The position numbers and the translations under genes are program-made. The notes under the pieces were generated by a model. That model was not told where the DNA came from and searched no databases. It saw only the letters and a list, made by a program, of their open reading frames with translations. DNA of 62,449 bases from a virus. The DNA lies in the IMG/VR virus record IMGVR_UViG_3300034166_000053, positions 1-62,449 of that record. One strand, given 5' to 3'. Shown here in pieces: positions 23,823 to 29,577 of the stretch (within the stretch, counting starts at the first letter, position 1; each line of letters opens with the position of its first letter).

Positions 23823-23990
23823 AGCATTCATGCGGGTTGCCGGGCGGTTTTTCCCCACATTTATTTTTACTTGGGGCTTGACATATAGAGGGGGAGTTCG
23901 GCAGGGTGTTTTGCCAAAACCGGCAATAACTAATTGGCCATCTAGAGTACCTGATGGGCCGCTAGGCCGCATGAATGCTGGGTTTTTTCT
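23823..23990 (+). ncRNA. Candidate structured non-coding RNA
   Basis: AGCATTCATGCGG (23823-23835) pairs perfectly with CCGCATGAATGCT (23967-23979), and the second arm is followed at once by GGGTTTTTTCTTC, like an intrinsic terminator. Inside are smaller dyads: GTTTTG-C-CAAAAC and a GGCCATC ... GATGGGCC hairpin. The plus-strand RNA would be about 165 nt. No promoter is clear, so transcription and strand are inferred. Confidence 0.35.
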
Positions 23991-24041
23991 TCGCCGTCTG
24001 AGACTGAATCCGGGTGTAACTAGGCTTATAGAGGGGGAGTT
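23884..24041. repeat. Direct repeat TATAGAGGGGGAGTT, two copies
   Basis: Identical 15-mers at 23884-23898 and 24027-24041, 143 bp apart, inside the divergent junction. They contain a G5 run and might be protein binding sites or parts of a G-quadruplex-forming tract. Confidence 0.6.
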
Positions 24042-24147
24042 TGGGGATGTGCGGGGTTATTTGTGTGTATCAGGGGGTATGGGGGCGAGGGAGGGACCCG
24101 TTTGGCGGCTTGGGGGGTGGGGGTGGGGGCGCGTCCCCCTCTAGAAT

Positions 24148-24177
24148 TTGCAATACCCGTACCCCTTCAGCTATACA
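24148..24177 (+). promoter_or_regulatory. Candidate early promoter upstream of the first rightward gene
   Basis: TTGCAA (24148-24153), 18-nt spacer and TATACA (24172-24177), about 40 bp before the ATG at 24217. Match is 4 of 6 at each box. The -35 hexamer is the same as that of the late-arm candidate promoter. Confidence 0.45.
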
Positions 24178-24184
24178 TATATCA

Positions 24185-24198
24185 CTGCGATGTCGCAG
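24185..24198 (+). promoter_or_regulatory. Short palindrome CTGCGA-TG-TCGCAG
   Basis: A 6-bp inverted repeat with a 2-bp centre lies just downstream of the candidate promoter and would be around the transcription start or early leader. It could be an operator or a leader hairpin; only its symmetry is shown. Confidence 0.4.
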
Positions 24199-24216
24199 GG
24201 TTCCACGGAGTACATC

Positions 24217-24378
24217 ATGTACACAGTATCAGTTCAGTGGGAAGACAAGCGGATCACCCACACCGCATGGACCAAGGCGTCAGCCCTCGGATGGCTGGCC
24301 TGCTACCGACACCCCCAGGTGTTCGCTAAGGTGACCGACCTGTTCGGTCGTCGCGTAGCAGTCAAGTACCGCCGCTAA
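24217..24378 (+). CDS. Small phage protein, 53 residues (first rightward gene)
   Basis: Start at the ATG at 24217 with GGAG 6 nt upstream; earlier in-frame ATGs lack a ribosome site. The product begins MYTVSVQWEDKRITHTAWTK and ends KVTDLFGRRVAVKYRR, so it is small and basic with a mixed alpha/beta look. Being the first gene of the early arm, it may act on the host, but nothing in the sequence shows how. Confidence 0.6.
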   Translation: MYTVSVQWEDKRITHTAWTKASALGWLACYRHPQVFAKVTDLFGRRVAVKYRR

Positions 24379-24384
24379 TCAACC

Positions 24385-24400
24385 GGGGGCTTCGGCCCCC
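24385..24400 (+). terminator. UUCG-tetraloop hairpin between the first two early genes
   Basis: GGGGGC-TTCG-GCCCCC, a 6-bp GC stem with the very stable UUCG tetraloop. No U-tract follows, so it is more likely an mRNA stabiliser or attenuator than a full terminator. Confidence 0.6.
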
Positions 24401-24418
24401 ACACTTCTGGAGGATGCT

Positions 24419-24604
24419 ATGACAACAGGACAGATCAACATCTGGCGACGCCATGTGTACGCAGCCATGCTGGACGCGCTGATACAGCGTCGCCCTTTTA
24501 GTAGGATGCCCAATAACCTCAAGGCGATCAAGGAGCAAGTAGCTCGGGCAACGTTCTGCGCCAAGTATGACGGCGACGACTACAGCCGCTACCCACGCCG
24601 CTGA
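24419..24604 (+). CDS. Small basic phage protein, 61 residues
   Basis: GGAGG stands 5 nt before the ATG. The product begins MTTGQINIWRRHVYAAMLDA, is Arg-rich and helical, and ends DDYSRYPRR. Like the previous gene it is followed by a UUCG hairpin, so each small gene forms a gene-plus-hairpin unit. Function unknown. Confidence 0.6.
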   Translation: MTTGQINIWRRHVYAAMLDALIQRRPFSRMPNNLKAIKEQVARATFCAKYDGDDYSRYPRR

Positions 24605-24609
24605 TCATC

Positions 24610-24626
24610 GGGGCTTCGGCCCCTTT
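24610..24626 (+). terminator. UUCG-tetraloop hairpin with short T-tract
   Basis: GGGGC-TTCG-GCCCC followed by TTT (24624-24626). It probably ends or attenuates transcription from the first early promoter before the flanked cassette. Confidence 0.65.
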
Positions 24627-24710
24627 GATACCAGTTATATGTCCCCGCGCGCGGCGGGCGCGTGCGCGTAGGCGCGGCCCCTATTTAGCGTTCCATCCCC
24701 CCGTGGAACT
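24623..24710 (+). repeat. Cassette-flanking repeat, left copy
   Basis: About 90 bp beginning TTTGATACCAGTTATATGTC, then a CGCG-rich run, then TTAGC and the 7-4-7 hairpin element. The same order of blocks recurs at 25471-25563 with substitutions and small indels. Together the copies flank the gene at 24805-25419. Confidence 0.7.
24691..24708 (+). promoter_or_regulatory. 7-4-7 hairpin element, copy 1
   Basis: TTCCATC-CCCC-CCGTGGAA is the degenerate copy of the TTCCACG-N4-CGTGGAA element (the innermost pair is C/C and one pair is a wobble). It is preceded by TTAGCG and lies 97 bp before the next start codon. Confidence 0.6.
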
Positions 24711-24804
24711 TTACTTAATCACCCCACGCATGGCATAAAGATATTGTCAGCAAGCAATCACGCCCTGACGTTTCATCAATCGTTCATTTTATGGAGATAT
24801 GAAC

Positions 24805-25419
24805 ATGTCCGAAAAAACCTTCAAGTCCCTCAAGGACAGCGCATTTCAACAAGCCGGTGCAGCACAAACCCTTGAGGATGTGGCGCGCTACGTTCTCGGG
24901 CTGGTTCCGGGTTTCCCCAAGGATATCCCAAGCGAAACACGGGATGAGCTTTACGATGGTTATCGTATGAAGTTTGACACCCTCAAGCCAGCGCAGACTT
25001 ATGCGGTCATAAACGATCACATTGTCCTCGCGACTGATGAGCACAAGAAAGCGAAGAACGTCGAGAAAATCGATATCGGTGTGGCTTATGCTTTTTCCTA
25101 TTCAAGTCAGGAATTCGGCAAGCTTGCCAATACCCGGCCCGAGCTTCACAAGCTTTTGAAGGACGTCAGGGATACATGCAACACCTATTGTTCCAACCGA
25201 CTTGGGGACTTGAAGCGCGCAGCGACAAAAATCCTGAACAATGGCAAGGATCGACAGCGCGGCGCAAACAAGGACTTCGCTGAGTTTGTCGAAGCGTGGT
25301 TCAAGGATACCGCGCCCGACCGGCTCAAGTCAGCGTCAGCGCGTGGTGACAGTAGCGCAGACAGCAAGCGATTCAATGAAGCGAAAGTAGCGTTCATGGT
25401 TAAGTGGAACGCTAGCTGA
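24805..25419 (+). CDS. Unknown 204-residue protein in a repeat-flanked cassette
   Basis: Start at the ATG at 24805, 8 nt after GGAG; an ATG two codons earlier would leave only 2 nt. The product begins MSEKTFKSLKDSAFQQAGAA and is hydrophilic, Lys/Asp-rich and mostly helical, with no signal peptide or membrane segment. No family recognised. The gene has its own strong terminator and is bracketed by two copies of a 90-bp repeat, an arrangement like a moron cassette. It may be a recently acquired accessory gene such as a host-takeover or anti-defence factor; that is speculation. Confidence 0.7.
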   Translation: MSEKTFKSLKDSAFQQAGAAQTLEDVARYVLGLVPGFPKDIPSETRDELYDGYRMKFDTLKPAQTYAVINDHIVLATDEHKKAKNVEKIDIGVAYAFSYSSQEFGKLANTRPELHKLLKDVRDTCNTYCSNRLGDLKRAATKILNNGKDRQRGANKDFAEFVEAWFKDTAPDRLKSASARGDSSADSKRFNEAKVAFMVKWNAS

Positions 25420-25430
25420 TACTGACCCCA

Positions 25431-25461
25431 ACCCGACCGGCTTGCCGGTCGGGTTTTTTTG
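25431..25461 (+). terminator. Strong Rho-independent terminator
   Basis: A perfect 10-bp stem ACCCGACCGG / CCGGTCGGGT with the loop CTTG (25431-25454) is followed by seven T. It closes the 24805-25419 cassette. Confidence 0.9.
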
Positions 25462-25470
25462 CGCCTGCTA

Positions 25471-25563
25471 TTTTGATACCAGTGATATGTCTTCGCGCGC
25501 GAGGCGTGTGCGCGTGACGTGGCGAACAAGACTCTTAATTAGCGTTCCACGCCCACGTGGAAT
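25471..25563 (+). repeat. Cassette-flanking repeat, right copy
   Basis: Begins TTTGATACCAGTGATATGTC, then a CGCGCGCG-rich run, then TTAGCG and a 7-4-7 hairpin. It matches the left copy at 24623-24710 block for block. Confidence 0.7.
25545..25562 (+). promoter_or_regulatory. 7-4-7 hairpin element, copy 2
   Basis: TTCCACG-CCCA-CGTGGAA, perfect 7-bp arms with a 4-nt loop, preceded by TTAGCG. It lies just before the iteron region. Confidence 0.75.
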
Positions 25564-25589
25564 CAGTTTGACCCCACATCCTATCGTTA

Positions 25590-25693
25590 AAGTTTATCAG
25601 ATTTTATCTTTTGGCCCTGTCTCCATCGCCTAAGTTTATCAGATTTTATCTCCAAGACCCGTTTCCATCGCCTAAGTTTATCAGATTTTATCT
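25590..25693 (+). repeat. Three iterons with exact 42-bp period
   Basis: The 20-mer AAGTTTATCAGATTTTATCT occurs at 25590-25609, 25632-25651 and 25674-25693 without any mismatch. The 22-bp spacers are related (both end TCCATCGCCT). 42 bp is four helical turns, so the cores face the same side of the DNA. Confidence 0.9.
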
Positions 25694-25724
25694 TTTTAAT
25701 ACGATGGTATTCGATTTTGGCCTC

Positions 25725-25745
25725 GTTCTATAGGTAAATTAGAAC
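25725..25745. repeat. GTTCTA-N9-TAGAAC dyad, copy A
   Basis: A 21-bp dyad in the origin-like region. Its 9-bp centre is TAGGTAAAT. It recurs at 26035-26055 with one substitution, and single GTTCTA or TAGAAC boxes lie nearby at 25795, 25803, 25878, 26059 and 26068. Confidence 0.7.
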
Positions 25746-26034
25746 AAGAACAAAATCGTTGGAAAAAAGCCTTATAAATCAACGAGTTACGGCGTTCTAT
25801 TTGTTCTACTGTTTTTGGGATAGGTCGGCAGCGTGATCGTTTTTGCACGAGCGAGGGCTTCGGGGCCAGTGCATTCCGTTCTACACCACGCAAAACACCG
25901 CAGGGGGGTCCTCTTTTCTTAATTTTCACCAGAACACAGAACATATACATAATAATATTTAATTTATTTATATATATCTATATCAAAACACACCAAAACC
26001 TAAACCTTCGACCTACATTTCAGTCCATTTCTCG

Positions 26035-26055
26035 GTTCTATATGTAAATTAGAAC
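26035..26055. repeat. GTTCTA-N9-TAGAAC dyad, copy B
   Basis: Same dyad as at 25725-25745 but with the centre TATGTAAAT. It is followed by two further TAGAAC boxes spaced 9 bp apart. Copy A and B bracket the AT-rich stretch. Confidence 0.7.
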
Positions 26056-26125
26056 ACGTAGAACATGTAGAACAAGACTCCCCCCGCCCCCACAGCACCC
26101 CTGCCAAAGAAACCTGCGCAAGTCC

Positions 26126-26154
26126 TTGACTTATAAGTCAAGTTAGGTTACAAT
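26126..26154 (+). promoter_or_regulatory. Strong sigma70 promoter P1 with embedded palindrome
   Basis: TTGACT (26126-26131), 17-nt spacer, TACAAT (26149-26154). The -35 box lies in a perfect 18-bp palindrome CTTGACTTATAAGTCAAG (26125-26142), the likely operator. A 7-4-7 hairpin begins exactly 72 bp after the first base of the -35 box. Confidence 0.82.
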
Positions 26155-26197
26155 AGAAGCAAGTCGAGAGGCGTCCGCTGCATCGGCTTATCTAGCG

Positions 26198-26215
26198 TTC
26201 CACGACCACGTGGAA
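26198..26215 (+). promoter_or_regulatory. 7-4-7 hairpin element, copy 3
   Basis: TTCCACG-ACCA-CGTGGAA with perfect 7-bp arms, preceded by CTAGCG. It would lie about 37 nt into the transcript from promoter P1 and 40 bp before the start codon at 26255. Confidence 0.8.
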
Positions 26216-26254
26216 TTCATCAACCAAGCATCAACACTATCGTTGGAGAATCTC

Positions 26255-26470
26255 ATGAACCAGTATGTTGTTTACATCCTGATGGACGGCGGCACACCCA
26301 TCGAGGCATACGCCGATGAAGAACTCGCACGCCACGACTGCTGGCTGTGCAACGAGGCCGAGAAGTTCTCGCCTGACCCCATGCCGTTCTGGGTCCAGCG
26401 CATGCCGATCAACATGGACACGTATTTCGAACTCAACGAAGGAAGGACCCCTGCCCCCGCTGAAATTTGA
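26255..26470 (+). CDS. Small phage protein, 71 residues
   Basis: Start at the ATG at 26255 after TTGGAGAATCTC. An earlier in-frame ATG overlaps the hairpin and has no ribosome site. The product begins MNQYVVYILMDGGTPIEAYA and contains an acidic region and a WCLCNE-like Cys pair (W-L-C-N). It is the first gene downstream of promoter P1. Function unknown. Confidence 0.65.
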   Translation: MNQYVVYILMDGGTPIEAYADEELARHDCWLCNEAEKFSPDPMPFWVQRMPINMDTYFELNEGRTPAPAEI

Positions 26471-26524
26471 CTTTGACTGATACATAAGACCAAAACATAG
26501 ACCTTAACCTCATTGGAGAATCCC

Positions 26525-26743
26525 ATGACTGATATTGACCACACCCCTGAGTGCCGCGTCTGCGGCGACGAGTTCCCCACCGGCAGGTGGATGCTTGGCT
26601 ACAAGTGGTGCAAAGACTGCGGCGAGACCATCGCCCGTAACGTGGTGCGAACCATCGTCCCGATGCATAAGAGCAATTACTTTCTTTGCACAAACCTCGA
26701 CGACCTCAAGGGCATCAACAACAAGGGAGGGCTGGTGCGATGA
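26525..26743 (+). CDS. Zinc-ribbon protein, 72 residues
   Basis: Start at ATG 26525 behind TTGGAGAATCCC, nearly the same leader as the previous gene. The product has two Cys pairs, CRVC near residue 11 and CKDC near residue 31, forming a likely zinc ribbon, then a basic/hydrophobic tail. Small zinc-ribbon early proteins may bind DNA or the host transcription machinery; no target can be named. Confidence 0.65.
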   Translation: MTDIDHTPECRVCGDEFPTGRWMLGYKWCKDCGETIARNVVRTIVPMHKSNYFLCTNLDDLKGINNKGGLVR

Positions 26744-26997
26744 AACGGCCATACATCACTGAATACTTCACCGAGTCAGACGCCTCGGGCAAGAAACCCA
26801 TCAGCACAGGCTATGCCGCATCCGTGCGGGGAGCGCGTAGGAACATGGCGGTGCGCATCGTCCTCGGACAGTATGGGCTTGCCATAGTCGCTGAACGCAG
26901 TACCCGAGAAGTCCTGAGCGTCATGCGGCGCACGAAGGCAGGGCTGAGCATCAAGGACACAACCATTGAAGGAGACACCCATGCTGACCAACGCTGA
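26740..26997 (+). CDS. Small phage protein, 85 residues
   Basis: ATGA overlap with the preceding stop (26740-26743) and a GGAGG upstream fix the start. The product begins MKRPYITEYFTESDASGKKP and is basic with alternating beta and helix. Function unknown. Confidence 0.6.
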   Translation: MKRPYITEYFTESDASGKKPISTGYAASVRGARRNMAVRIVLGQYGLAIVAERSTREVLSVMRRTKAGLSIKDTTIEGDTHADQR

Positions 26998-27073
26998 AAT
27001 CGCCGTGCGCGTGGTGTTGCTGATCGCGCTGATCGTCCTCGGGCTGGACCTTTTCTACTGGAGGGCTGGCTAA
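26981..27073 (+). CDS. Tiny single-pass membrane peptide, 30 residues
   Basis: GGAG stands 6 nt before ATG 26981, and the frame ends at TAA 27071-27073, overlapping the previous gene by 17 bp. The product MLTNAEIAVRVVLLIALIVL followed by GLDLFYWRAG is one transmembrane helix with a short charged end. The strong ribosome site and membrane profile support a real gene. It may be a small inner-membrane effector; function unknown. Confidence 0.55.
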   Translation: MLTNAEIAVRVVLLIALIVLGLDLFYWRAG

Positions 27074-27116
27074 AAAATATTATGAGCGGAGTGAATAAAA
27101 AACTTGAGCGAATCGC

Positions 27117-27145
27117 TTGACTCAAATGTCAAGTAGTGTTATACT
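27117..27145 (+). promoter_or_regulatory. Strong sigma70 promoter P2 with embedded palindrome
   Basis: TTGACT (27117-27122), 17-nt spacer, TATACT (27140-27145): 5 of 6 matches at both boxes. CTTGAC-TCAAAT-GTCAAG spans the -35 box (27116-27133), the same palindrome arms as in P1. A 7-4-7 hairpin begins 72 bp downstream, as at P1. Confidence 0.88.
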
Positions 27146-27188
27146 TATGTCTGGTGGGAAGGCGACCTATCAACAGCCTTAGTTAGCT

Positions 27189-27206
27189 GTCCACGGTGAC
27201 GTGGAA
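27189..27206 (+). promoter_or_regulatory. 7-4-7 hairpin element, copy 4
   Basis: GTCCACG-GTGA-CGTGGAA: six of seven pairs match; preceded by TTAGC. It lies about 37 nt into the P2 transcript and 24 bp before the start codon at 27230. Confidence 0.75.
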
Positions 27207-27229
27207 TTTGAAACCAACTGGAGAAGATC

Positions 27230-28159
27230 ATGAACATGGAATTGCAAAAGCCCAAGCACATCATCAGCTTGGCAACCTCGGGTGTCCTCGTGAGCGTGGA
27301 CGTGAATGTGTGGTCTGCAACGAAGCAAGACCGTGGCATCAGCAACGAAATTGCTGGTGCAAAGAACGCCAATCAGAACGCGGGCAAGTACACCAAGAAT
27401 CTGCTGGCTGACCATCCCAAACACAAGGCGCTGGTGAACTACCGGCAGACCATCTACAACTGGGTTAAGCGGTCCACGTATCGGTGGAACAATAGCCAAG
27501 ACTATCTGCCCTCAGTCAACCTTGAGCGGTTCAAGCGTGAGTACAACAGCCACGAGCAGACATTTCAATCCCTGCTGGTCAGCTTCCTCAACGACTACGA
27601 CAACATCGTCAGCGACATGGCGTTCAAAGCTGCTGGTCTCGGGGACATGTTCGACCGCAACGACTACCCTAGCCGTGCGGCACTGGCATCAAAGTTCGGC
27701 CTGCGCCTTTTCGTGAGCGAAGTCCCCATGAACGACTTCCGATGCACCATCGCACAGGACATTGCTGACGACTTGTTCGAGACCTACAAGTCTCAGGCCG
27801 AGGAAATAGTGTCCCACGTGATGATGGAGCAGCAATCAAGGTTCATCGACGTCATGAAGTCCATTAGCCATTGCTGTGGCTACGACGAGCTTGGCATCGA
27901 CGACAACACGGGCGAGACCAAGATCAAGAAGCGCAAGATTTACGACACGACCATCCAGAAAGCCAAAGAGATGTGCGAGTCATTCAAAGAGTTCAACCTG
28001 ACCGACGACCCTGCCCTGGAGGAAGCACGTGCGTCATTGGAGAAAGCCTTGTCTGGCATTGATGCAGAGACGATCCGCGAGTCGGACGCTGTGCGCTCGG
28101 CAGTCAAGGAGGATGTGGACAGTATCCTGTCCAAGTTCGGCGCGTTTCAATGCGTCTGA
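27230..28159 (+). CDS. DUF3150-like protein
   Basis: The 309-residue product starts at an ATG 6 nt after GGAG and begins MNMELQKPKHIISLATSGVL. It has an N-terminal beta/helix region (VSVDVNVWSATKQDRGISNE), a long helical middle and an acidic C-terminal helix. This matches the DUF3150 phage/bacterial family as I remember it. In many phages and plasmids this family is encoded directly before a MoxR-type AAA ATPase and a VWA protein, exactly as here. It probably forms a complex with them or is their substrate. Biochemical activity unknown. Confidence 0.72.
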   Translation: MNMELQKPKHIISLATSGVLVSVDVNVWSATKQDRGISNEIAGAKNANQNAGKYTKNLLADHPKHKALVNYRQTIYNWVKRSTYRWNNSQDYLPSVNLERFKREYNSHEQTFQSLLVSFLNDYDNIVSDMAFKAAGLGDMFDRNDYPSRAALASKFGLRLFVSEVPMNDFRCTIAQDIADDLFETYKSQAEEIVSHVMMEQQSRFIDVMKSISHCCGYDELGIDDNTGETKIKKRKIYDTTIQKAKEMCESFKEFNLTDDPALEEARASLEKALSGIDAETIRESDAVRSAVKEDVDSILSKFGAFQCV

Positions 28160-28205
28160 AGTTATCAAAATATAAGTTCAACCTCAGTCAAGAAAGTTTT
28201 TTATC

Positions 28206-29339
28206 ATGTCTAAAGTTCAATTCGTCAACACCGTCACCATCAAAGAGTTGCGTACTCTGATTCCACTTATCAGTGGAGAGCTAACTCCGGTCATTCAGTC
28301 CGAGCCGGGCTGTGGCAAGACGTCTCTCTTGGCGATGATCGCTGCTGACAATGGCGACAAGTGGCGCTCCCCTGCTGACGGCACGAGCATCGAGGGTGAC
28401 AAGTACGACTACATCTACGTCGACTGCCCCGTCAAGGACATGTCGGACATCGGTATGACTATTCCCAACCATGCCACCAAGCAGTTGGAGTACTACGTCT
28501 CGACACTGTTCAATCTATCTGACCCCAAGCCCAAGTGCATCCTGCTCGACGAGTTCATGAAGTCACCCAAGCTGCTTCAGGTCATCTTCACCCGACTGAT
28601 GCTTGAGCGTATGGCTGGCGATGTGCCTCTGCCTGTGGGTGCTGACGGCAGGAAGTCTATGGTCTTTGCAACATCTAACAACGCATCGGACGGCGTGGGC
28701 GACAACATGCTGGCTCATGCGGGCAATCGCGTGTGTATCGTGCGCATGGCAAAGCCTACGCCTGATGAGTGGTTGGCATGGGCATCGGAGAACGGTATCT
28801 CTCGTGTCATCCGTGCGTGGGTCTCTATGTTCCCTCGTTGCTTGGCATCGTACATCGAAGGCGATGAGCAGAAGGACAACCCGTACATCTTCAAGCCATC
28901 AATGACGAGTCTCTCGTTTGTCTCTCCCCGCTCGTTGGCGAAGGCAGACGTGATCGTTCGTAACCGTGACACGCTGGGCGAGAACGCTACGAAGGTGGCG
29001 CTGGCTGGCACTATCGGTGCGGCAGCAGCCGGGGACATGGCGGCATTCCTCTCGCTTGAGAAGTCTCTGACTGATGTGAAGGACATCATCAAGACGCCGG
29101 AGTCCATTGAGATTCCCAAGGACGTCAGCGCGCAGTTGATGATTATGTTTCAGGCAGTAGATGTGCTGACGACACAGGACGAGTTGACCAAGTTCATGCT
29201 GTTCGTCGAGCGTATTCCCTCTCACGAGGTTCAGGCTGTGTTCTTCACCATGATGATGCGCAATCCCAAGGCGCTGCGCTTGGCGCGGAACAACCAGAAG
29301 ATTGCTGAGTGGGCCAAGAACAACCACGAGATGTTCTGA
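28206..29339 (+). CDS. MoxR/CobS-type AAA+ ATPase
   Basis: The 377-residue product has Walker A EPGCGKTS (residues 33-40), Walker B KCILLDEF (about 118-125), a sensor-1-like MVFATSNNASDG region and a LERIPS-type C-terminal segment (lid helices). This is the AAA_5/MoxR class that acts as a chaperone or inserts metal ions together with a VWA partner. It is the middle member of the DUF3150-AAA-VWA trio. ATP-dependent remodelling is expected; the client is unknown. Confidence 0.85.
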   Translation: MSKVQFVNTVTIKELRTLIPLISGELTPVIQSEPGCGKTSLLAMIAADNGDKWRSPADGTSIEGDKYDYIYVDCPVKDMSDIGMTIPNHATKQLEYYVSTLFNLSDPKPKCILLDEFMKSPKLLQVIFTRLMLERMAGDVPLPVGADGRKSMVFATSNNASDGVGDNMLAHAGNRVCIVRMAKPTPDEWLAWASENGISRVIRAWVSMFPRCLASYIEGDEQKDNPYIFKPSMTSLSFVSPRSLAKADVIVRNRDTLGENATKVALAGTIGAAAAGDMAAFLSLEKSLTDVKDIIKTPESIEIPKDVSAQLMIMFQAVDVLTTQDELTKFMLFVERIPSHEVQAVFFTMMMRNPKALRLARNNQKIAEWAKNNHEMF

Positions 29340-29345
29340 GTATCG

Positions 29346-29363
29346 CCCCACGGTCACGTGGGG
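29346..29363 (+). promoter_or_regulatory. 7-4-7 hairpin element, copy 5
   Basis: CCCCACG-GTCA-CGTGGGG: perfect 7-bp arms in which both outer bases changed together relative to the other copies (TT/AA to CC/GG), a compensatory pattern. It lies 7 bp after the AAA gene stop and 28 bp before the next start, with no promoter nearby. Confidence 0.8.
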
Positions 29364-29390
29364 TCCTAATCAACGAAGGAAGGAAGTGAC

Positions 29391-29576
29391 ATGGAAGTCA
29401 CCATGACAGAGCTTGCCCTTTTCATTTGGGCTATCGCAGCAACGGCAGCGTGGCAGCAGTCCAAGCATGATCTAAGAATGCATAAGTTCATGACTGCTGA
29501 ACTGCTCCATCGCATCGCCAAGGGCAAGATGAAAGTAATCGAGTCGGAAGATTCATTTGAGTTCAAGGAGGTCTGA
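29391..29576 (+). CDS. Small membrane-anchored protein between AAA and VWA genes
   Basis: The 61-residue product starts behind GGAAGTGAC and has one N-terminal hydrophobic helix (ELALFIWAIAATAAW), then a basic helix and an acidic C-terminus. It is placed within the trio operon, so it might anchor the AAA/VWA pair to the membrane. Only the topology is read from sequence. Confidence 0.6.
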   Translation: MEVTMTELALFIWAIAATAAWQQSKHDLRMHKFMTAELLHRIAKGKMKVIESEDSFEFKEV

Positions 29577-29577
29577 T

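Larger units (their letters stand above)
23633..24216. other. Non-coding, G-rich divergent junction
   Basis: These 584 bp separate the leftward late arm from the rightward early arm. Long open frames on both strands here have no protein-like composition. The region has many runs of four to six G on the plus strand, a 15-bp direct repeat, a 13-bp inverted repeat 131 bp apart, and candidate promoters at both ends. These parts are listed separately. Confidence 0.7.
25564..26125. other. Candidate replication origin region
   Basis: No gene is supported here. The region holds, in order, three 42-bp iterons, several GTTCTA/TAGAAC boxes, and a very AT-rich stretch (about 25913-26000, nearly only A and T between 25946 and 25985) that could be an unwinding element, then a promoter. 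Iterons beside an AT-rich element upstream of the replication genes are the standard look of an origin. The initiator protein is not identified. Confidence 0.5.

Noticed and set aside
23623-24144. 173-codon plus-strand and 112-codon minus-strand open frames in the divergent junction
   Set aside because: Gly/Arg/Trp-rich or Pro-rich composition from G runs, no ribosome site, and overlap with repeats and candidate promoters. I treat the region as non-coding.
24710-24739. Promoter TTTACT-N18-CATAAA before the flanked cassette gene
   Set aside because: Too few matches at both boxes (3 to 4 of 6) to report as a feature.
25590-25693. Iterons as a CRISPR array
   Set aside because: Only three 20-bp cores with spacers that are themselves similar, and no cas genes apart from a Cas4-like nuclease far away that fits the phage replication role.
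25696-25950. 84-codon minus-strand open frame in the origin-like region
   Set aside because: It runs opposite to all neighbours, crosses repeated boxes and has no good ribosome site. It is possible but not supported.
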